20,325 bases of DNA. Source: Burkholderiales bacterium. GTDB taxonomy: Bacteria; Pseudomonadota; Gammaproteobacteria; Burkholderiales; CAIKXV01. Location: the NCBI GenBank assembly GCA_014379045.1, contig JACMMK010000340.1, positions 1 through 20,325 on the forward strand, read 5' to 3'. Positions within the stretch are counted from its first letter, which is position 1, and the number at the start of each line of letters is the position of its first letter. Under the pieces are notes generated by a model. The model searched no databases. It had not been told where the DNA came from and saw only the letters and a program-made list of their open reading frames with translations. Both the position numbers and the translations under genes were made by a program. Of this stretch, positions 7,690 through 15,822 are shown piece by piece.

Positions 7690-9093
7690 ATGTCAGCCGT
7701 CCTGAAGCGACAGCAGATCGATGATGCCACCGCGCAGGTCGCGGCGTTCGTCGTCGACACGCGCACCGCGGACATCCCGCCGCCGGTGCTCGATCGCGCG
7801 CGCGATGCAATAGTCGACACGCTGGGCTGCGGGCTCGCGGGGTCGAAGGAGGAGGTGTCGCGGATCGCGCTGCAATGGGTGGACGAACTCGGCGGCCGCG
7901 AGCAGTCGAGCCTCTGGGGTACGGGTATCCGGACGTCGGTGGCCGAAGCGGCGTTCGCGAACGGCATCTTCGCGCATGCGCTCGATTTCGACGACAGCCT
8001 GCCGACGCTTCGGGGTCATCCGAGTGCGCCAATCGTGGCGGCTGCGCTGGCGGTGGGAGAAGCCGCAGGGTCGAGTGGAAAGGACGTGCTCACCGCCTAT
8101 GCGGTAGGCCTCGACATCGCCGGCAAGCTGGGCAGCGTGCTGGGCAACGAGCACTACCTGCAAGGCTGGCACAACACCTCGACCGTCGGCACGTTCACCG
8201 CGACCGCGGTTTCGGCGCGGCTTTGGAAGCTCGACGCGATTCAGCTGCGCATGGCGTGGGGACTGGCTGCATCGCAGATGTCCGGTCTCGTGCGCAACTT
8301 CGGTTCGATGGCGAAGCCGTTCCATGTCGGACGCGCGGCGCGCGCCGGCGTGATGTCGGCCTGGCTCGCGAAGAAGGGCTTCACCGCCGACCCCTCGATT
8401 TTCGACGGTCGGAACAACGTGCTGCAGACCTACTTCGCGAACGACGTCGACGGCATGAACTCGGTCGTCTCAAGGCTGGGCGCGCCATGGGAAGCGCAGG
8501 TGCCGGGCAACTGGGTGAAGCGCTGGCCGTGCTGCTACTGCAGCCATCGGGCGATCGGCGGGCTGTTCGCGCTGATGAAGGAGCACCGGCTCGAGGCACG
8601 CGACATCACGGCGATCCACGTAGGCTTCCTTCCGGGCACCGATGCGCCGTTGATCAGCACCGATCCGCAGACCGGACTCGAAGGCAAGTTCAGCGTCGAG
8701 TACTCGCTGGCCGCGGCGGCGCTCGACGGCACCCTCACGCTCGAATCGTTCACCGACGAGATGGTGCAGCGGCCGGCGGCGCGCGCGTTGCTCGGCAAGG
8801 TCAAGCGTTATCCGATCGCCGACAGCCGCGTGTACGGGCTCGACGCGCATACTGAACTGGTGGTCGAAACCGCGCAGGGAAAGGTGAGCATGACGGTCGA
8901 GCGCACGCCGGGCTCGCCGGCATGGCCGCTGACCCAAGCCGATCGCGATGAAAAATTTCTCGACTGCGCCGGCCGTGTGCTGAGCGCAACGAATGCGGCC
9001 GAGCTGTTGGCCTATGCGACACGTTTCGACGCGATCGAGAACATCGGGCACCTGATGACGGTCGCACCGGGATTACGTCGCCCAGGGACTTGA
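7690..9093 (+). CDS. MmgE/PrpD family protein
   Basis: The 467-residue protein has the MmgE/PrpD length. This family includes 2-methylcitrate dehydratase, cis-aconitate decarboxylase and several isomerases or lyases of polycarboxylic acids. The start at 7690 has GAGGGG directly upstream and follows the lactonase stop by 8 bases. Family landmarks are the N-terminal helix ending in DAIVDTLGCGLAGS (39-52), FAHALDFDDS (94-103, the H-x-L-D-x-D-D signature), the conserved KPFHVGRAARAG (209-220), a PCCYCSHRAIGG segment (280-291, equivalent to the active-site His/Arg loop of PrpD) and EGKFSVEYSLAAAALDG (331-347). Specific activity cannot be set from sequence because the family is catalytically diverse. 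No other methylcitrate cycle genes (prpB, prpC, acnD) are present, so true PrpD function is unlikely. In context it probably dehydrates or isomerises the acid released by the lactonase. Confidence 0.93.
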   Translation: MSAVLKRQQIDDATAQVAAFVVDTRTADIPPPVLDRARDAIVDTLGCGLAGSKEEVSRIALQWVDELGGREQSSLWGTGIRTSVAEAAFANGIFAHALDFDDSLPTLRGHPSAPIVAAALAVGEAAGSSGKDVLTAYAVGLDIAGKLGSVLGNEHYLQGWHNTSTVGTFTATAVSARLWKLDAIQLRMAWGLAASQMSGLVRNFGSMAKPFHVGRAARAGVMSAWLAKKGFTADPSIFDGRNNVLQTYFANDVDGMNSVVSRLGAPWEAQVPGNWVKRWPCCYCSHRAIGGLFALMKEHRLEARDITAIHVGFLPGTDAPLISTDPQTGLEGKFSVEYSLAAAALDGTLTLESFTDEMVQRPAARALLGKVKRYPIADSRVYGLDAHTELVVETAQGKVSMTVERTPGSPAWPLTQADRDEKFLDCAGRVLSATNAAELLAYATRFDAIENIGHLMTVAPGLRRPGT

Positions 9094-9161
9094 CGTCCGA
9101 GGGTCGTTGCCGGAGGTGCCCGCCATGACGGCGCCCCGGCCCGGAAGAAGGAGGAACGGAG

Positions 9162-10130
9162 ATGAATCTGCCTGCAGCCGCGGTAGCGGCCATCGCGTCG
9201 GTGACGCTCGCGTGGCCGGCGACGGCCGCTGCCCAGTCCTATCCCTTGAAGGCCGTGCGCGTCGTCGTGCCGTCGTCGCCGGGTGGCACCACCGACATCG
9301 TCGCCCGCGTGCTCGCGCAGCGGCTTTCGGATTCGCTGGGGCAGCCGTTCACCGTCGACAATCGGGCCGGTGCCGGCACGATGATCGGCAACGAACTGGT
9401 CGCGAAGAGCCCGGCCGACGGCTACACGTTGCTGATGGGGATCTCGACGCTGGCGATCATTCCGAGCATGTACAAGAATGTACGCTACGACGCGCTGCGA
9501 GACTTCGCGCCGATCTCGCTGGCCGTGACGGTACCGAACGTGCTGTTGGTTCATCCGTCGGTGCCGGCGCGCAACGTGGGTCAGCTGGTGGCGCTCGCCA
9601 AGTCGGGACGGTTGAAACTGAACGCCGGGTCCGCTGGCACCGGAACCAGCCCGCACCTGTCGCTCGAGCTGTTCAACGGAATGGCCGGCATCAATGCCGT
9701 CCACGTCCCGTACAAGGGCTCGGGCGTGGGGATGATCGGCATCCTCAGCGGCGAAGTGGACATGCTGTTCCCGGCGCTGCCGACCGCGATGGCCAACATC
9801 AAATCGGGCAAGCTGATCGCCCTCGGCGTGACGACGGCGCAGCGCTCGCCCTCATTGCCCAACGTGCCCGCGATCGCCGAGAGCATCCCCGGATACGAAG
9901 CGACGCAATGGTTCGGCATGCTGGCCCCTGCCGGAACGCCGAAGGCGATCGTCGAGCGCCTTCACCAGCAGATCGTCGCCGGGCTGCGTGCGCCGGAAAC
10001 GGCGAAGCATCTAGCGGCCGAGGGCGCCGAGATCGTGGCGAGCACGCCGGAACAGTTCTCGGCCTATCTCCAGTCGGAGACTGTCAAGTGGGCGCGCGTC
10101 ATCAAGGCCGCGAAGCTCGAGGAGCAGTGA
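9162..10130 (+). CDS. Bug/TctC-family periplasmic substrate-binding protein (receptor 3)
   Basis: The 322-residue receptor has AAGGAGG about 9 bases before ATG 9162 and a Sec signal peptide with cleavage expected near residue 24 (ATAAA before QSYPLK). Landmarks are VPSSPGGTTDIVAR (36-49), LGQPFTVDNRAGAG, ADGYTLLMG, VHPSVPARN, GSAGTGTSPHLSLELF, HVPYKGSGVGMIGIL, and IPGYEATQWFGMLAPAGTPKAIV in the last third. It is strikingly similar to receptor 5 near the end of the same operon: both have SSPGG-x-TD, a GSAGTGTSPHLSL run, VPYKGSG-x-GMIG and YEATQWFG. They probably arose by duplication and bind related ligands. It would capture the pathway substrate in the periplasm, but the TctA/TctB permease must be encoded elsewhere. 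Its stop is almost fused to the DUF35 start. Confidence 0.95.
   Translation: MNLPAAAVAAIASVTLAWPATAAAQSYPLKAVRVVVPSSPGGTTDIVARVLAQRLSDSLGQPFTVDNRAGAGTMIGNELVAKSPADGYTLLMGISTLAIIPSMYKNVRYDALRDFAPISLAVTVPNVLLVHPSVPARNVGQLVALAKSGRLKLNAGSAGTGTSPHLSLELFNGMAGINAVHVPYKGSGVGMIGILSGEVDMLFPALPTAMANIKSGKLIALGVTTAQRSPSLPNVPAIAESIPGYEATQWFGMLAPAGTPKAIVERLHQQIVAGLRAPETAKHLAAEGAEIVASTPEQFSAYLQSETVKWARVIKAAKLEEQ
10119..10124 (+). promoter_or_regulatory. Ribosome binding site for the DUF35 gene, inside the receptor 3 end
   Basis: GAGGAG is 8 bases before GTG 10133 and only 2 bases before the alternative GTG 10127. The spacing favours 10133 as the start, which lies 2 bases after the receptor 3 stop codon. Confidence 0.45.
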
Positions 10131-10132
10131 CC

Positions 10133-10558
10133 GTGACGGGACAGCAGATACCCGGCGTGCAAGGAGTCGGCGGTGCGGACCGGCGCTTCAAGGAAGCACT
10201 CGCCGCTGGCCGCTTCGATATCCAACGGTGCCGGTCATGCGGCTCGCATTTCTTCTATCCGCGCGTGATCTGCCCGCACTGCGGCGGTTCGGAGATCGAA
10301 TGGGTTGCGGCATCCGGACGCGCCACCGTCCACAGCACGACGACCGTACGGCGCAAGGCGGAGCAGGGTGGCGACTACAACGTGTGCATCGTCGAGCTCG
10401 ACGAAGGGCCGCGGATGATGAGCCGTGTCGATGGCACACCGAGCGACGACGTGCGGATCGGCATGCGCGTCAGCGCGAGCGTCGCTGGCGCCGGTGACGG
10501 CGCCTTCGTCGTGTTCCACGTCGACGGCAGGGACGCACAGCAGGAAGGCGCGCGATGA
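10133..10558 (+). CDS. DUF35 / zinc-ribbon OB-fold acyl-CoA-binding partner protein
   Basis: The 141-residue protein has the two-part DUF35 layout: an N-terminal helix (DRRFKEALAAGRFDIQRC) leading into a rubredoxin-like zinc ribbon with Cys-x2-Cys (CRSC) and Cys-x2-Cys (CPHC) pairs, then a C-terminal OB fold (GRATVHSTTTVRRKAE, VCIVELDEGPRMMSRVD). There is no ATG at the front. GTG 10133 is chosen by its Shine-Dalgarno spacing; GTG 10127, overlapping the receptor 3 stop, is the alternative. Its stop overlaps the ATG of the next gene (ATGA). DUF35 proteins pair with thiolase-fold partners, for example ChsH2-type domains with Ltp2 in steroid side-chain cleavage, and with acetyl-CoA acetyltransferase/HMG-CoA synthase in archaea. 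An obligate complex with the next gene product is therefore likely. Confidence 0.9.
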   Translation: MTGQQIPGVQGVGGADRRFKEALAAGRFDIQRCRSCGSHFFYPRVICPHCGGSEIEWVAASGRATVHSTTTVRRKAEQGGDYNVCIVELDEGPRMMSRVDGTPSDDVRIGMRVSASVAGAGDGAFVVFHVDGRDAQQEGAR

Positions 10559-11706
10559 GTCATCCGCTGCGAGGTGCAGCCGCCATCGTCGGCGTCGCCA
10601 CTGCCGGGATCGGCGAGGCTGCCGGATTCACCGCCACGGAGATTCTCGCGCAGGCGTCGCACGCCGCCCTTGCCGACGCCGGCCTCACGCTGCGCGATGT
10701 CGACGGCCTGTTCACCAACACCGCGGTGCATTCGCATCCCGCGCTGTCGATCGGCGAATATCTCGGGCTTCGTCCGACGTTCTCCGAGAGCAGCAGCATC
10801 GGCGGTGCGTCGTTCGTCGCCTACCTGATCACGGCGACGATGGCGCTGCAGGCGCGACTGTGCGATGTCGCGCTGATCTGCTACGGCAGCAACCAGCGCA
10901 CCGCGCTTGGCCGGCTGGAAGCGAAGTCGGGCTCGCAGTCGTACGAAGCACCGTATCAGCCGCGCCATCCGATAACGAGCTACGCGCTGGCGACGGCGCG
11001 CCACATGCATCGCTACGGCACGACGCGCGCGCAGCTCGCCGCCGTTGCCGTCGCCGCACGCGGCTGGGCGCAGCGCAATCCCGAAGCATTCATGCGCGAT
11101 CCGCTGACCGTCGACGATGTGCTGTCGTCGCGGATGGTCAGCGACCCGATCACCGTACGTGATTGCTGTCTGGTGACCGACGGTGCCGGGGCGGTCGTGA
11201 TGGTACGTGCCGAGCGGGCAAAGGAATTCCCGAAGGCCCCGTCCTACTTCCTCGGCGGCGCGATGGCGCACTGGCACATGCAGATCGACCAACTGCCCGA
11301 CATGACGGTCACCGCGGCGACCGACTCCGGCCCGCGTGCCTTCGCGATGGCCGGTCTTTCGCCGCGCGACGTCGACGTGCTGCAGCTCTACGACGCATTC
11401 ACGATCAACACGATCCTCGCGCTCGAGGACCTTGGCTTCTGCAGGAAGGGCGAGGGCGGCGCATTCGTCGCCAGCGGCGCCCTCGCCCCGGGCGGCAGCC
11501 TTCCGGTCAACACGAATGGCGGCGGTCTGTCGTGCTGCCATCCCGGCATGTACGGCATCTTCACCATCATCGAATCGGTGCGCCAGCTCCGGGGCGAAGC
11601 GGGCGAACGCCAGGTGGCAGGCGCCGAGATCGCGCTATGCAACGGCAACGGCGGCCGGCTCGCGAGCCAGGTCACCGCGCTGCTCGGAACTGCCGCGACG
11701 CTATAG
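10555..11706 (+). CDS. Thiolase-fold protein of the SCP2/lipid-transfer type, probable aldolase or acyltransferase partner of DUF35
   Basis: The 383-residue protein has the thiolase fold: an N-terminal half with GAAAIVGVATAGIG, TEILAQASHAALADAGL and DVDGLF, and a C-terminal half with DVDVLQLYDAFTINTILALEDL (in part), NTNGGGLSCCHPGMYG (319-334) and ALCNGNGG (360-367). His329 in HPGM and Cys362 occupy the usual C-terminal catalytic positions. The N-terminal nucleophile region reads SESSSIGGASFVAYL (77-91) and contains no cysteine, so the normal acyl-enzyme cannot form there. Tyr279 lies in the LYDAFT motif. With a DUF35 partner translated just upstream (ATGA overlap), this pattern resembles the Ltp2-type retro-aldolases that cleave beta-hydroxyacyl-CoA rather than true thiolases. 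That assignment is inferred. The predicted role is carbon-carbon cleavage (or condensation) late in the pathway. Confidence 0.9.
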   Translation: MSHPLRGAAAIVGVATAGIGEAAGFTATEILAQASHAALADAGLTLRDVDGLFTNTAVHSHPALSIGEYLGLRPTFSESSSIGGASFVAYLITATMALQARLCDVALICYGSNQRTALGRLEAKSGSQSYEAPYQPRHPITSYALATARHMHRYGTTRAQLAAVAVAARGWAQRNPEAFMRDPLTVDDVLSSRMVSDPITVRDCCLVTDGAGAVVMVRAERAKEFPKAPSYFLGGAMAHWHMQIDQLPDMTVTAATDSGPRAFAMAGLSPRDVDVLQLYDAFTINTILALEDLGFCRKGEGGAFVASGALAPGGSLPVNTNGGGLSCCHPGMYGIFTIIESVRQLRGEAGERQVAGAEIALCNGNGGRLASQVTALLGTAATL

Positions 11707-11743
11707 GCCCGCGGCCATCCAATCTACCGAAGGAAACACTGCG

Positions 11744-13366
11744 ATGACGCACCTGACTCCGCTTGAAGTCGTCACGTCGTATCACGCGCACGACTACACG
11801 TTGCAGAGCCTGTTCGACAGCCGGGTTGCGAAGGATCCCGACCGGCCGTTCGTCGAGTTCAATGACCGCAGATGGTCGTGGGGCGCTTTCGCCTCGGCGA
11901 TCGAGCGCACTGCGAAGATGCTGATTGGCCGGGGCGTCGGCAAGGGCGAGCGCGTGGCCGTGATGGCTACCAACAGCGACGCCCACGTGCTGATGCTGTT
12001 CGCGCTGGCAAGGATCGGCGCGATCATGGTGCCGGTCAATCCGGAGTTCGGCGTCAAGGAAGCGCAGTACGTGATGGGCCATGCCGGCGTCAGCGCCGTC
12101 GCCTGCTCGGCCGAGACGGTCGCGACCGCGCGTGCGGCCTGCGCCGACATCAAACCTGCGCCGTGGTTCATCGCCGTCGACAGTGCCGACTACGGCCTGG
12201 CCTGGCTGATGTCGCTGATCGAGGAGCAGCAGGCCGGGTCGCTGCCGCAGGACATCTCCGCCGACGATACCGTAGCCATCATCTACTCGTCCGGCACGAC
12301 GGGCTTCCCGAAGGGCGTGATGCACAGCCAGCGCAACTTTGGCCTGGCCGGGGAGCGGCATCTGGCGCGCGTCCAGTTGCAGCCGACCGACCGGTCGCTG
12401 TGCATCCTGCCGATGTTCCACATCAACGCGCTGTTCTATTCGGTCGCCAGTGCCGTCGCCGCCGGGTCGTGCCTGATCATCGTGCCGAAGTTCAGCGCCT
12501 CGCAGTTCTGGCGGATGGCGGCCGACGCGCGCGCGACGCAGGTCAACGTGATCATGGCGGTCAGCACGATTCTGGCGCGTCGTCCGCGTTCCGAGTTCGT
12601 GCCCGAGCACACGCTCCGCGTCGTCAACGGTGCGCCGTTCACGCAGGAAGTGCTCGACGTCTTCCTCAATGAATTCGGCGTCGAGCGCATCGTCGAGGGA
12701 TTCGGCATGACCGAGATTCCCGGTGCGTTCAGCAATCCGTACGAGGGCCCGCACAAGGTCGCGTCGATGGGTCGCCCCGGGGTGCATGCGAATCCCGATC
12801 AGCAGTGGACGCAAGCGCGCGTCGTCGACGACGAAGGGCGCGATCTGCCGGACGACACGACCGGTGAACTGGTCGTGAAGATCCCGGACCTGATGCAGGG
12901 CTACTACCGGGACCCGGAGCAGACCAGAGCTGCATTCCGTGACGGCTGGTTCCTGACCGGCGATCTGGTCAAGCGCGATGCGGATGGCTACTTCTGGTTC
13001 GTCGCGCGCAAGAAGGACATCATCCGCCGCCGCGGCGAGAACGTAGCCGGCGCCGAACTCGACCGTATCATCGGCGAGCATCCGTCGGTGTCCGAGGCTG
13101 CCGCGATCGCCGTGGACTCCGAACTGGGCGAGGACGAGATCCTGGTCGTCGTCGTGCGCAAGCCTGGCCAGGCGCTCGAAGCCGCGGAGGTGAGGACGTG
13201 GTGCGCCGAGCGACTGGCCCCACACAAGGTGCCGCGCTTCGTGGTGTTCGCCGAAGCGTTGCCGCATACGCCGACGCACAAGGTCGCGAAGTTCATGTTG
13301 AAAAAGGATGCGAGCCTGCGTGAGCGAGCGACGGACTTCGCGGCGCAGACTGCGGGCGCGCGGTGA
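11744..13366 (+). CDS. AMP-forming acyl-CoA ligase (ANL superfamily)
   Basis: The 540-residue adenylate-forming ligase activates a carboxylic acid as acyl-AMP and transfers it to CoA. Core motifs are complete: YSSGTTGFPK (181-190, phosphate loop), MFHINAL near 224-230, GFGMTE (319-324), TGELVVK (373-379), WFLTGDL (402-408) and RKKDIIRRRGENV (422-434). LPHTPTHKVAKFML carries the catalytic lysine, which aligns by eye to Lys513. The start at 11744 has GAAGGAAA about 9 bases upstream and a 37-base gap from the thiolase-fold gene. The open frame extends far upstream but overlaps that gene. Length and motif set fit medium- or long-chain and carnitine/crotonobetaine-type ligases; the substrate is not predictable. 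It supplies the CoA thioester for the flavoprotein, hydratase and DUF35/thiolase pair. Its stop overlaps the next start (TGATG). Confidence 0.94.
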   Translation: MTHLTPLEVVTSYHAHDYTLQSLFDSRVAKDPDRPFVEFNDRRWSWGAFASAIERTAKMLIGRGVGKGERVAVMATNSDAHVLMLFALARIGAIMVPVNPEFGVKEAQYVMGHAGVSAVACSAETVATARAACADIKPAPWFIAVDSADYGLAWLMSLIEEQQAGSLPQDISADDTVAIIYSSGTTGFPKGVMHSQRNFGLAGERHLARVQLQPTDRSLCILPMFHINALFYSVASAVAAGSCLIIVPKFSASQFWRMAADARATQVNVIMAVSTILARRPRSEFVPEHTLRVVNGAPFTQEVLDVFLNEFGVERIVEGFGMTEIPGAFSNPYEGPHKVASMGRPGVHANPDQQWTQARVVDDEGRDLPDDTTGELVVKIPDLMQGYYRDPEQTRAAFRDGWFLTGDLVKRDADGYFWFVARKKDIIRRRGENVAGAELDRIIGEHPSVSEAAAIAVDSELGEDEILVVVVRKPGQALEAAEVRTWCAERLAPHKVPRFVVFAEALPHTPTHKVAKFMLKKDASLRERATDFAAQTAGAR

Positions 13367-14346
13367 TGAACGCACTGCTCGTCATCACGGTGTCGTCGGT
13401 CGCTGCCGTGCTGAGCCTGGCCGCAGCGCAGTCTCACGCGCAGCCGACCTATCCGAACCGCGCGATCCGCTACATCCTGCCGTTCGCGGCAGGCGGCGGC
13501 CAGGACATCGTCGCGCGTCAGATCGCTCCTCGACTGTCCGAAGGCCTGGGCCAGACGGTGCTGGTCGACAACCGGCCCGGTGGCGGCGCGACGCTAGGCC
13601 CGGCACTCGCCGCCGGCGCGCCGCCTGACGGCCACACGATCTTCATGGCGTCGAACACCACGCACTCGATCAATCCGAACCTCTACGAGAAGCTGCAGTA
13701 CGACCCGATCAAGTCGTTCGCCGCGGTTACCCAGATCGCGACGCTGGCGAACATCCTGGTCGTGCACCCGTCGTTGCAGGTGAAGACGTTGAAGGACCTG
13801 ATCGCGCTCGCGCGTGCACGCTCGGGTGAACTCAACTTCGCGTCGTCGGGCAACGGCACGCCGGCCCAGCTCGCCGGCGTGATGTTCAACCAGTCTGCCG
13901 GACTCAAGATAACGCACGTGCCGTACAAGGGCGCGGGACCGGCGCTGGCCGCACTGCTGTCGGGCGAGACGCAGTTGATGTTCGGCAGCATGACGTCGTC
14001 GATCCCGTATGTCCGCAGCGAGCGGTTGCGTGCGCTCGCTGTCACCGGCGCAAAGCGCTCTCCAGCGGTGCCGGAGATACCGACCGTCGCGGAGTCGGGC
14101 TTCCCCGGTTTCGAGGCAACGACCTGGTACGGCATCGTCGTGCCCGTCGGAACGCCGGCACCGATCGTCACGCGCCTGCACGCGGAGATGTTGCGCGTGC
14201 TGAACGACCCCGAGTTCAGGAAGTACCTGAACGAGCAAGGCGCGGAACCCATCGGCAGTTCACCTGCAGAGTTCGCCGCGTATATCAAGTCCGAACTCGT
14301 CAAGTACGCCCGGATCGTCAAGGACTCCGGCATGCGCCCCGACTGA
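13366..14346 (+). CDS. Bug/TctC-family periplasmic substrate-binding protein (receptor 4)
   Basis: The 326-residue receptor is translationally coupled to the acyl-CoA ligase. ATG 13366 shares its A with the ligase TGA; a GTG one codon earlier is an alternative. Signal peptide residues 1-25 end in QSHA before QPTYPNR. Landmarks are PFAAGGGQDIVAR (39-51), GLGQTVLVDNRPGGGA, PDGHTIFMAS, VHPSLQVKT, FASSGNGTPAQLAG, HVPYKGAGPALAALL, VPEIPTVAESGFPGFEATTW (in part) and PVGTPAPIV. In the ligand region it is the most divergent of the three operon receptors (ASSGNGTPAQL against GSAGTGTSPHL), so it probably binds a different compound. No membrane partner is encoded in the window. A 75-base gap with a short direct repeat separates it from the flavoprotein gene. 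Confidence 0.94.
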   Translation: MNALLVITVSSVAAVLSLAAAQSHAQPTYPNRAIRYILPFAAGGGQDIVARQIAPRLSEGLGQTVLVDNRPGGGATLGPALAAGAPPDGHTIFMASNTTHSINPNLYEKLQYDPIKSFAAVTQIATLANILVVHPSLQVKTLKDLIALARARSGELNFASSGNGTPAQLAGVMFNQSAGLKITHVPYKGAGPALAALLSGETQLMFGSMTSSIPYVRSERLRALAVTGAKRSPAVPEIPTVAESGFPGFEATTWYGIVVPVGTPAPIVTRLHAEMLRVLNDPEFRKYLNEQGAEPIGSSPAEFAAYIKSELVKYARIVKDSGMRPD

Positions 14347-14367
14347 CGTCGTGCAGACATCTCGCGC

Positions 14368-14389
14368 ACGGCGTCGACTGACGGCGTCG
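14368..14389. repeat. Short direct repeat before the flavoprotein gene
   Basis: ACGGCGTCG occurs at 14368-14376 and again at 14381-14389, 13 bases start to start, within the 75-base gap between receptor 4 and the flavoprotein. It may be chance in GC-rich DNA; there is no sign of an internal promoter beside it. Confidence 0.25.
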
Positions 14390-14421
14390 GCACCCGCCCA
14401 TCCACCCCGCAGAGAGACAAC

Positions 14422-15822
14422 ATGGCCACCAAGAAATGGGATTCCGAGACTGATTTGATCATCGTCGGCGCGGGCCTCGCAGGATTCTGTGCCGCACTCC
14501 AGGCATCGGAAGCCGGCGTGAGTTCCGTGCTGCTGGAGAAGACTTCGAACGTCGGCGGAACGAGCGGCATGAGTGGCGGACTGTTCGCATTCGCCGGCAC
14601 CGATCTCCAGAAGGAGCAGGGGATCGACGACACCGACGAACGGCTGTTCGACGATCTGCGCCGTGTCGGCGGCTTCAAGAACGACGAGTCGATCGTGTCG
14701 CTGTACGTCAGGCATCAGCTCGCGACGTATCACTGGCTGAAGGCGCATGGCGTGCTGTTCGGACATCCGGAAGCGAGTGCCGGACAGTCGGTGCCGCGCA
14801 GTCATCACACGAAGAGTGCCCAGGTGATCGAGGCGCTGGCCGCACGTCTTGAAAGTGCGGGCCGATCGACGGTGATGAGGAAGACCGCCGCCACGCGCCT
14901 GTTGCGCGAACACGACGACGGCCCGGTCGAAGGCGTGCTGGCCGAGTCCAACGGCAGGACTACCCGCATCAAAGCGCGGCGTGGTGTGGTGCTCACGTCG
15001 GGTGGGTTCTCGCGCAACGCGAAATTGCTCGCGACGTTCGCACCGTTGCAGATCGGCGTCAACGTCGTCTGCGGCGAGGGATGCGATGGCGACGGCCTGC
15101 TGATGGCATGGAAGCTCGGCGCGGACCTGCGCGACATGGCGTACGTGAAGAGCACGTTCGGCAACCATCCGGATTCGGGTTCTGTCCGGCACCTGCTGCT
15201 GTTCCCCGTCTATCGCGGTGCAATCGCGGTCAACAAGGCAGGCAAGCGCTTCGTCAACGAGTCGCTCTCCTACAAGCTACTGGGCGACGCGTGCCTGCAA
15301 CAGCCCGACGGGCTCGCCTTCCAGGTGTTCGACACGACGGTAATGGAGAAGACGTCGCCCGGGGTGCTGACGTTCGACTTCCAAGAAGCGGTCGACGACG
15401 GCTACATGCTGAAGGCCGATACGCTCGCCGCACTCGCCGGGAAGATCGGCGTCGATCCCGCGGCGCTGGCGGAGACCGTCTCCGGGTACAACCGGCGCAT
15501 CGCGGGCGGAGAAACCGACGAGTTCGGCAGGACGTCGATGTCCAACCAGTTCGGCAAGCTGGTCGAGCTGACGAGAGCACCGTTCTACGCGTATCCGTCG
15601 GTGAACGTGATGCTGGGCACGTACTGCGGCATCGGCGTCAACGACCGCATGGAAGTGATCGACGTGTTCGGCGCGACGATCCCGAACCTGTATGCGGCGG
15701 GCGAAGTGCAAGGCGGGTTCCATGGCGCCGCCTACATGACTGGCAGCGGACTGGGCAAGGCCGCGATCTTCGGTCGGGTCGCGGTCGCGACAGCGCTAAA
15801 TTCGGCGCTGGGCGCCGCATGA
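14422..15822 (+). CDS. FAD-dependent dehydrogenase/reductase (FAD_binding_2, fumarate reductase/ketosteroid dehydrogenase type)
   Basis: The 466-residue flavoprotein has an N-terminal dinucleotide fold (DLIIVGAGLAGFCAALQASEAG in part, 11-32), VLLEKTSNVGGTSGMSGG near 36-53, and a C-terminal FAD-contacting segment NLYAAGEVQGGFHGAAYMTG (422-441) followed by GSGLGKAAIFGRVA. The start has AGAGAG about 8 bases upstream. No signal peptide or heme motif is present, so it is a soluble cytoplasmic enzyme. In fumarate reductases the motif GKRFVNE is followed by the catalytic Arg, and HGANR holds a substrate-binding Arg. Here these positions are Tyr284 (GKRFVNESLSY) and Tyr438 (HGAAY). That arrangement resembles the catalytic tyrosines of 3-ketosteroid delta1-dehydrogenase rather than C4-dicarboxylate reductases. 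Likely role: alpha,beta-desaturation or reduction of a pathway intermediate. It overlaps receptor 5 by ATGA. Confidence 0.9.
   Translation: MATKKWDSETDLIIVGAGLAGFCAALQASEAGVSSVLLEKTSNVGGTSGMSGGLFAFAGTDLQKEQGIDDTDERLFDDLRRVGGFKNDESIVSLYVRHQLATYHWLKAHGVLFGHPEASAGQSVPRSHHTKSAQVIEALAARLESAGRSTVMRKTAATRLLREHDDGPVEGVLAESNGRTTRIKARRGVVLTSGGFSRNAKLLATFAPLQIGVNVVCGEGCDGDGLLMAWKLGADLRDMAYVKSTFGNHPDSGSVRHLLLFPVYRGAIAVNKAGKRFVNESLSYKLLGDACLQQPDGLAFQVFDTTVMEKTSPGVLTFDFQEAVDDGYMLKADTLAALAGKIGVDPAALAETVSGYNRRIAGGETDEFGRTSMSNQFGKLVELTRAPFYAYPSVNVMLGTYCGIGVNDRMEVIDVFGATIPNLYAAGEVQGGFHGAAYMTGSGLGKAAIFGRVAVATALNSALGAA

Noticed and set aside
7690..9093. Naming the MmgE/PrpD gene prpD (2-methylcitrate dehydratase)
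   Set aside because: No methylcitrate synthase, lyase or AcnD is present and the family has several other activities, so only the family name is supported.
11672..13375. A 567-codon open frame on the minus strand opposite the AMP-forming ligase
   Set aside because: It is the antisense shadow of a gene with complete ANL motifs. Its product is rich in Arg, His and Asp with no recognisable domain, as expected from GC-rich antisense frames.
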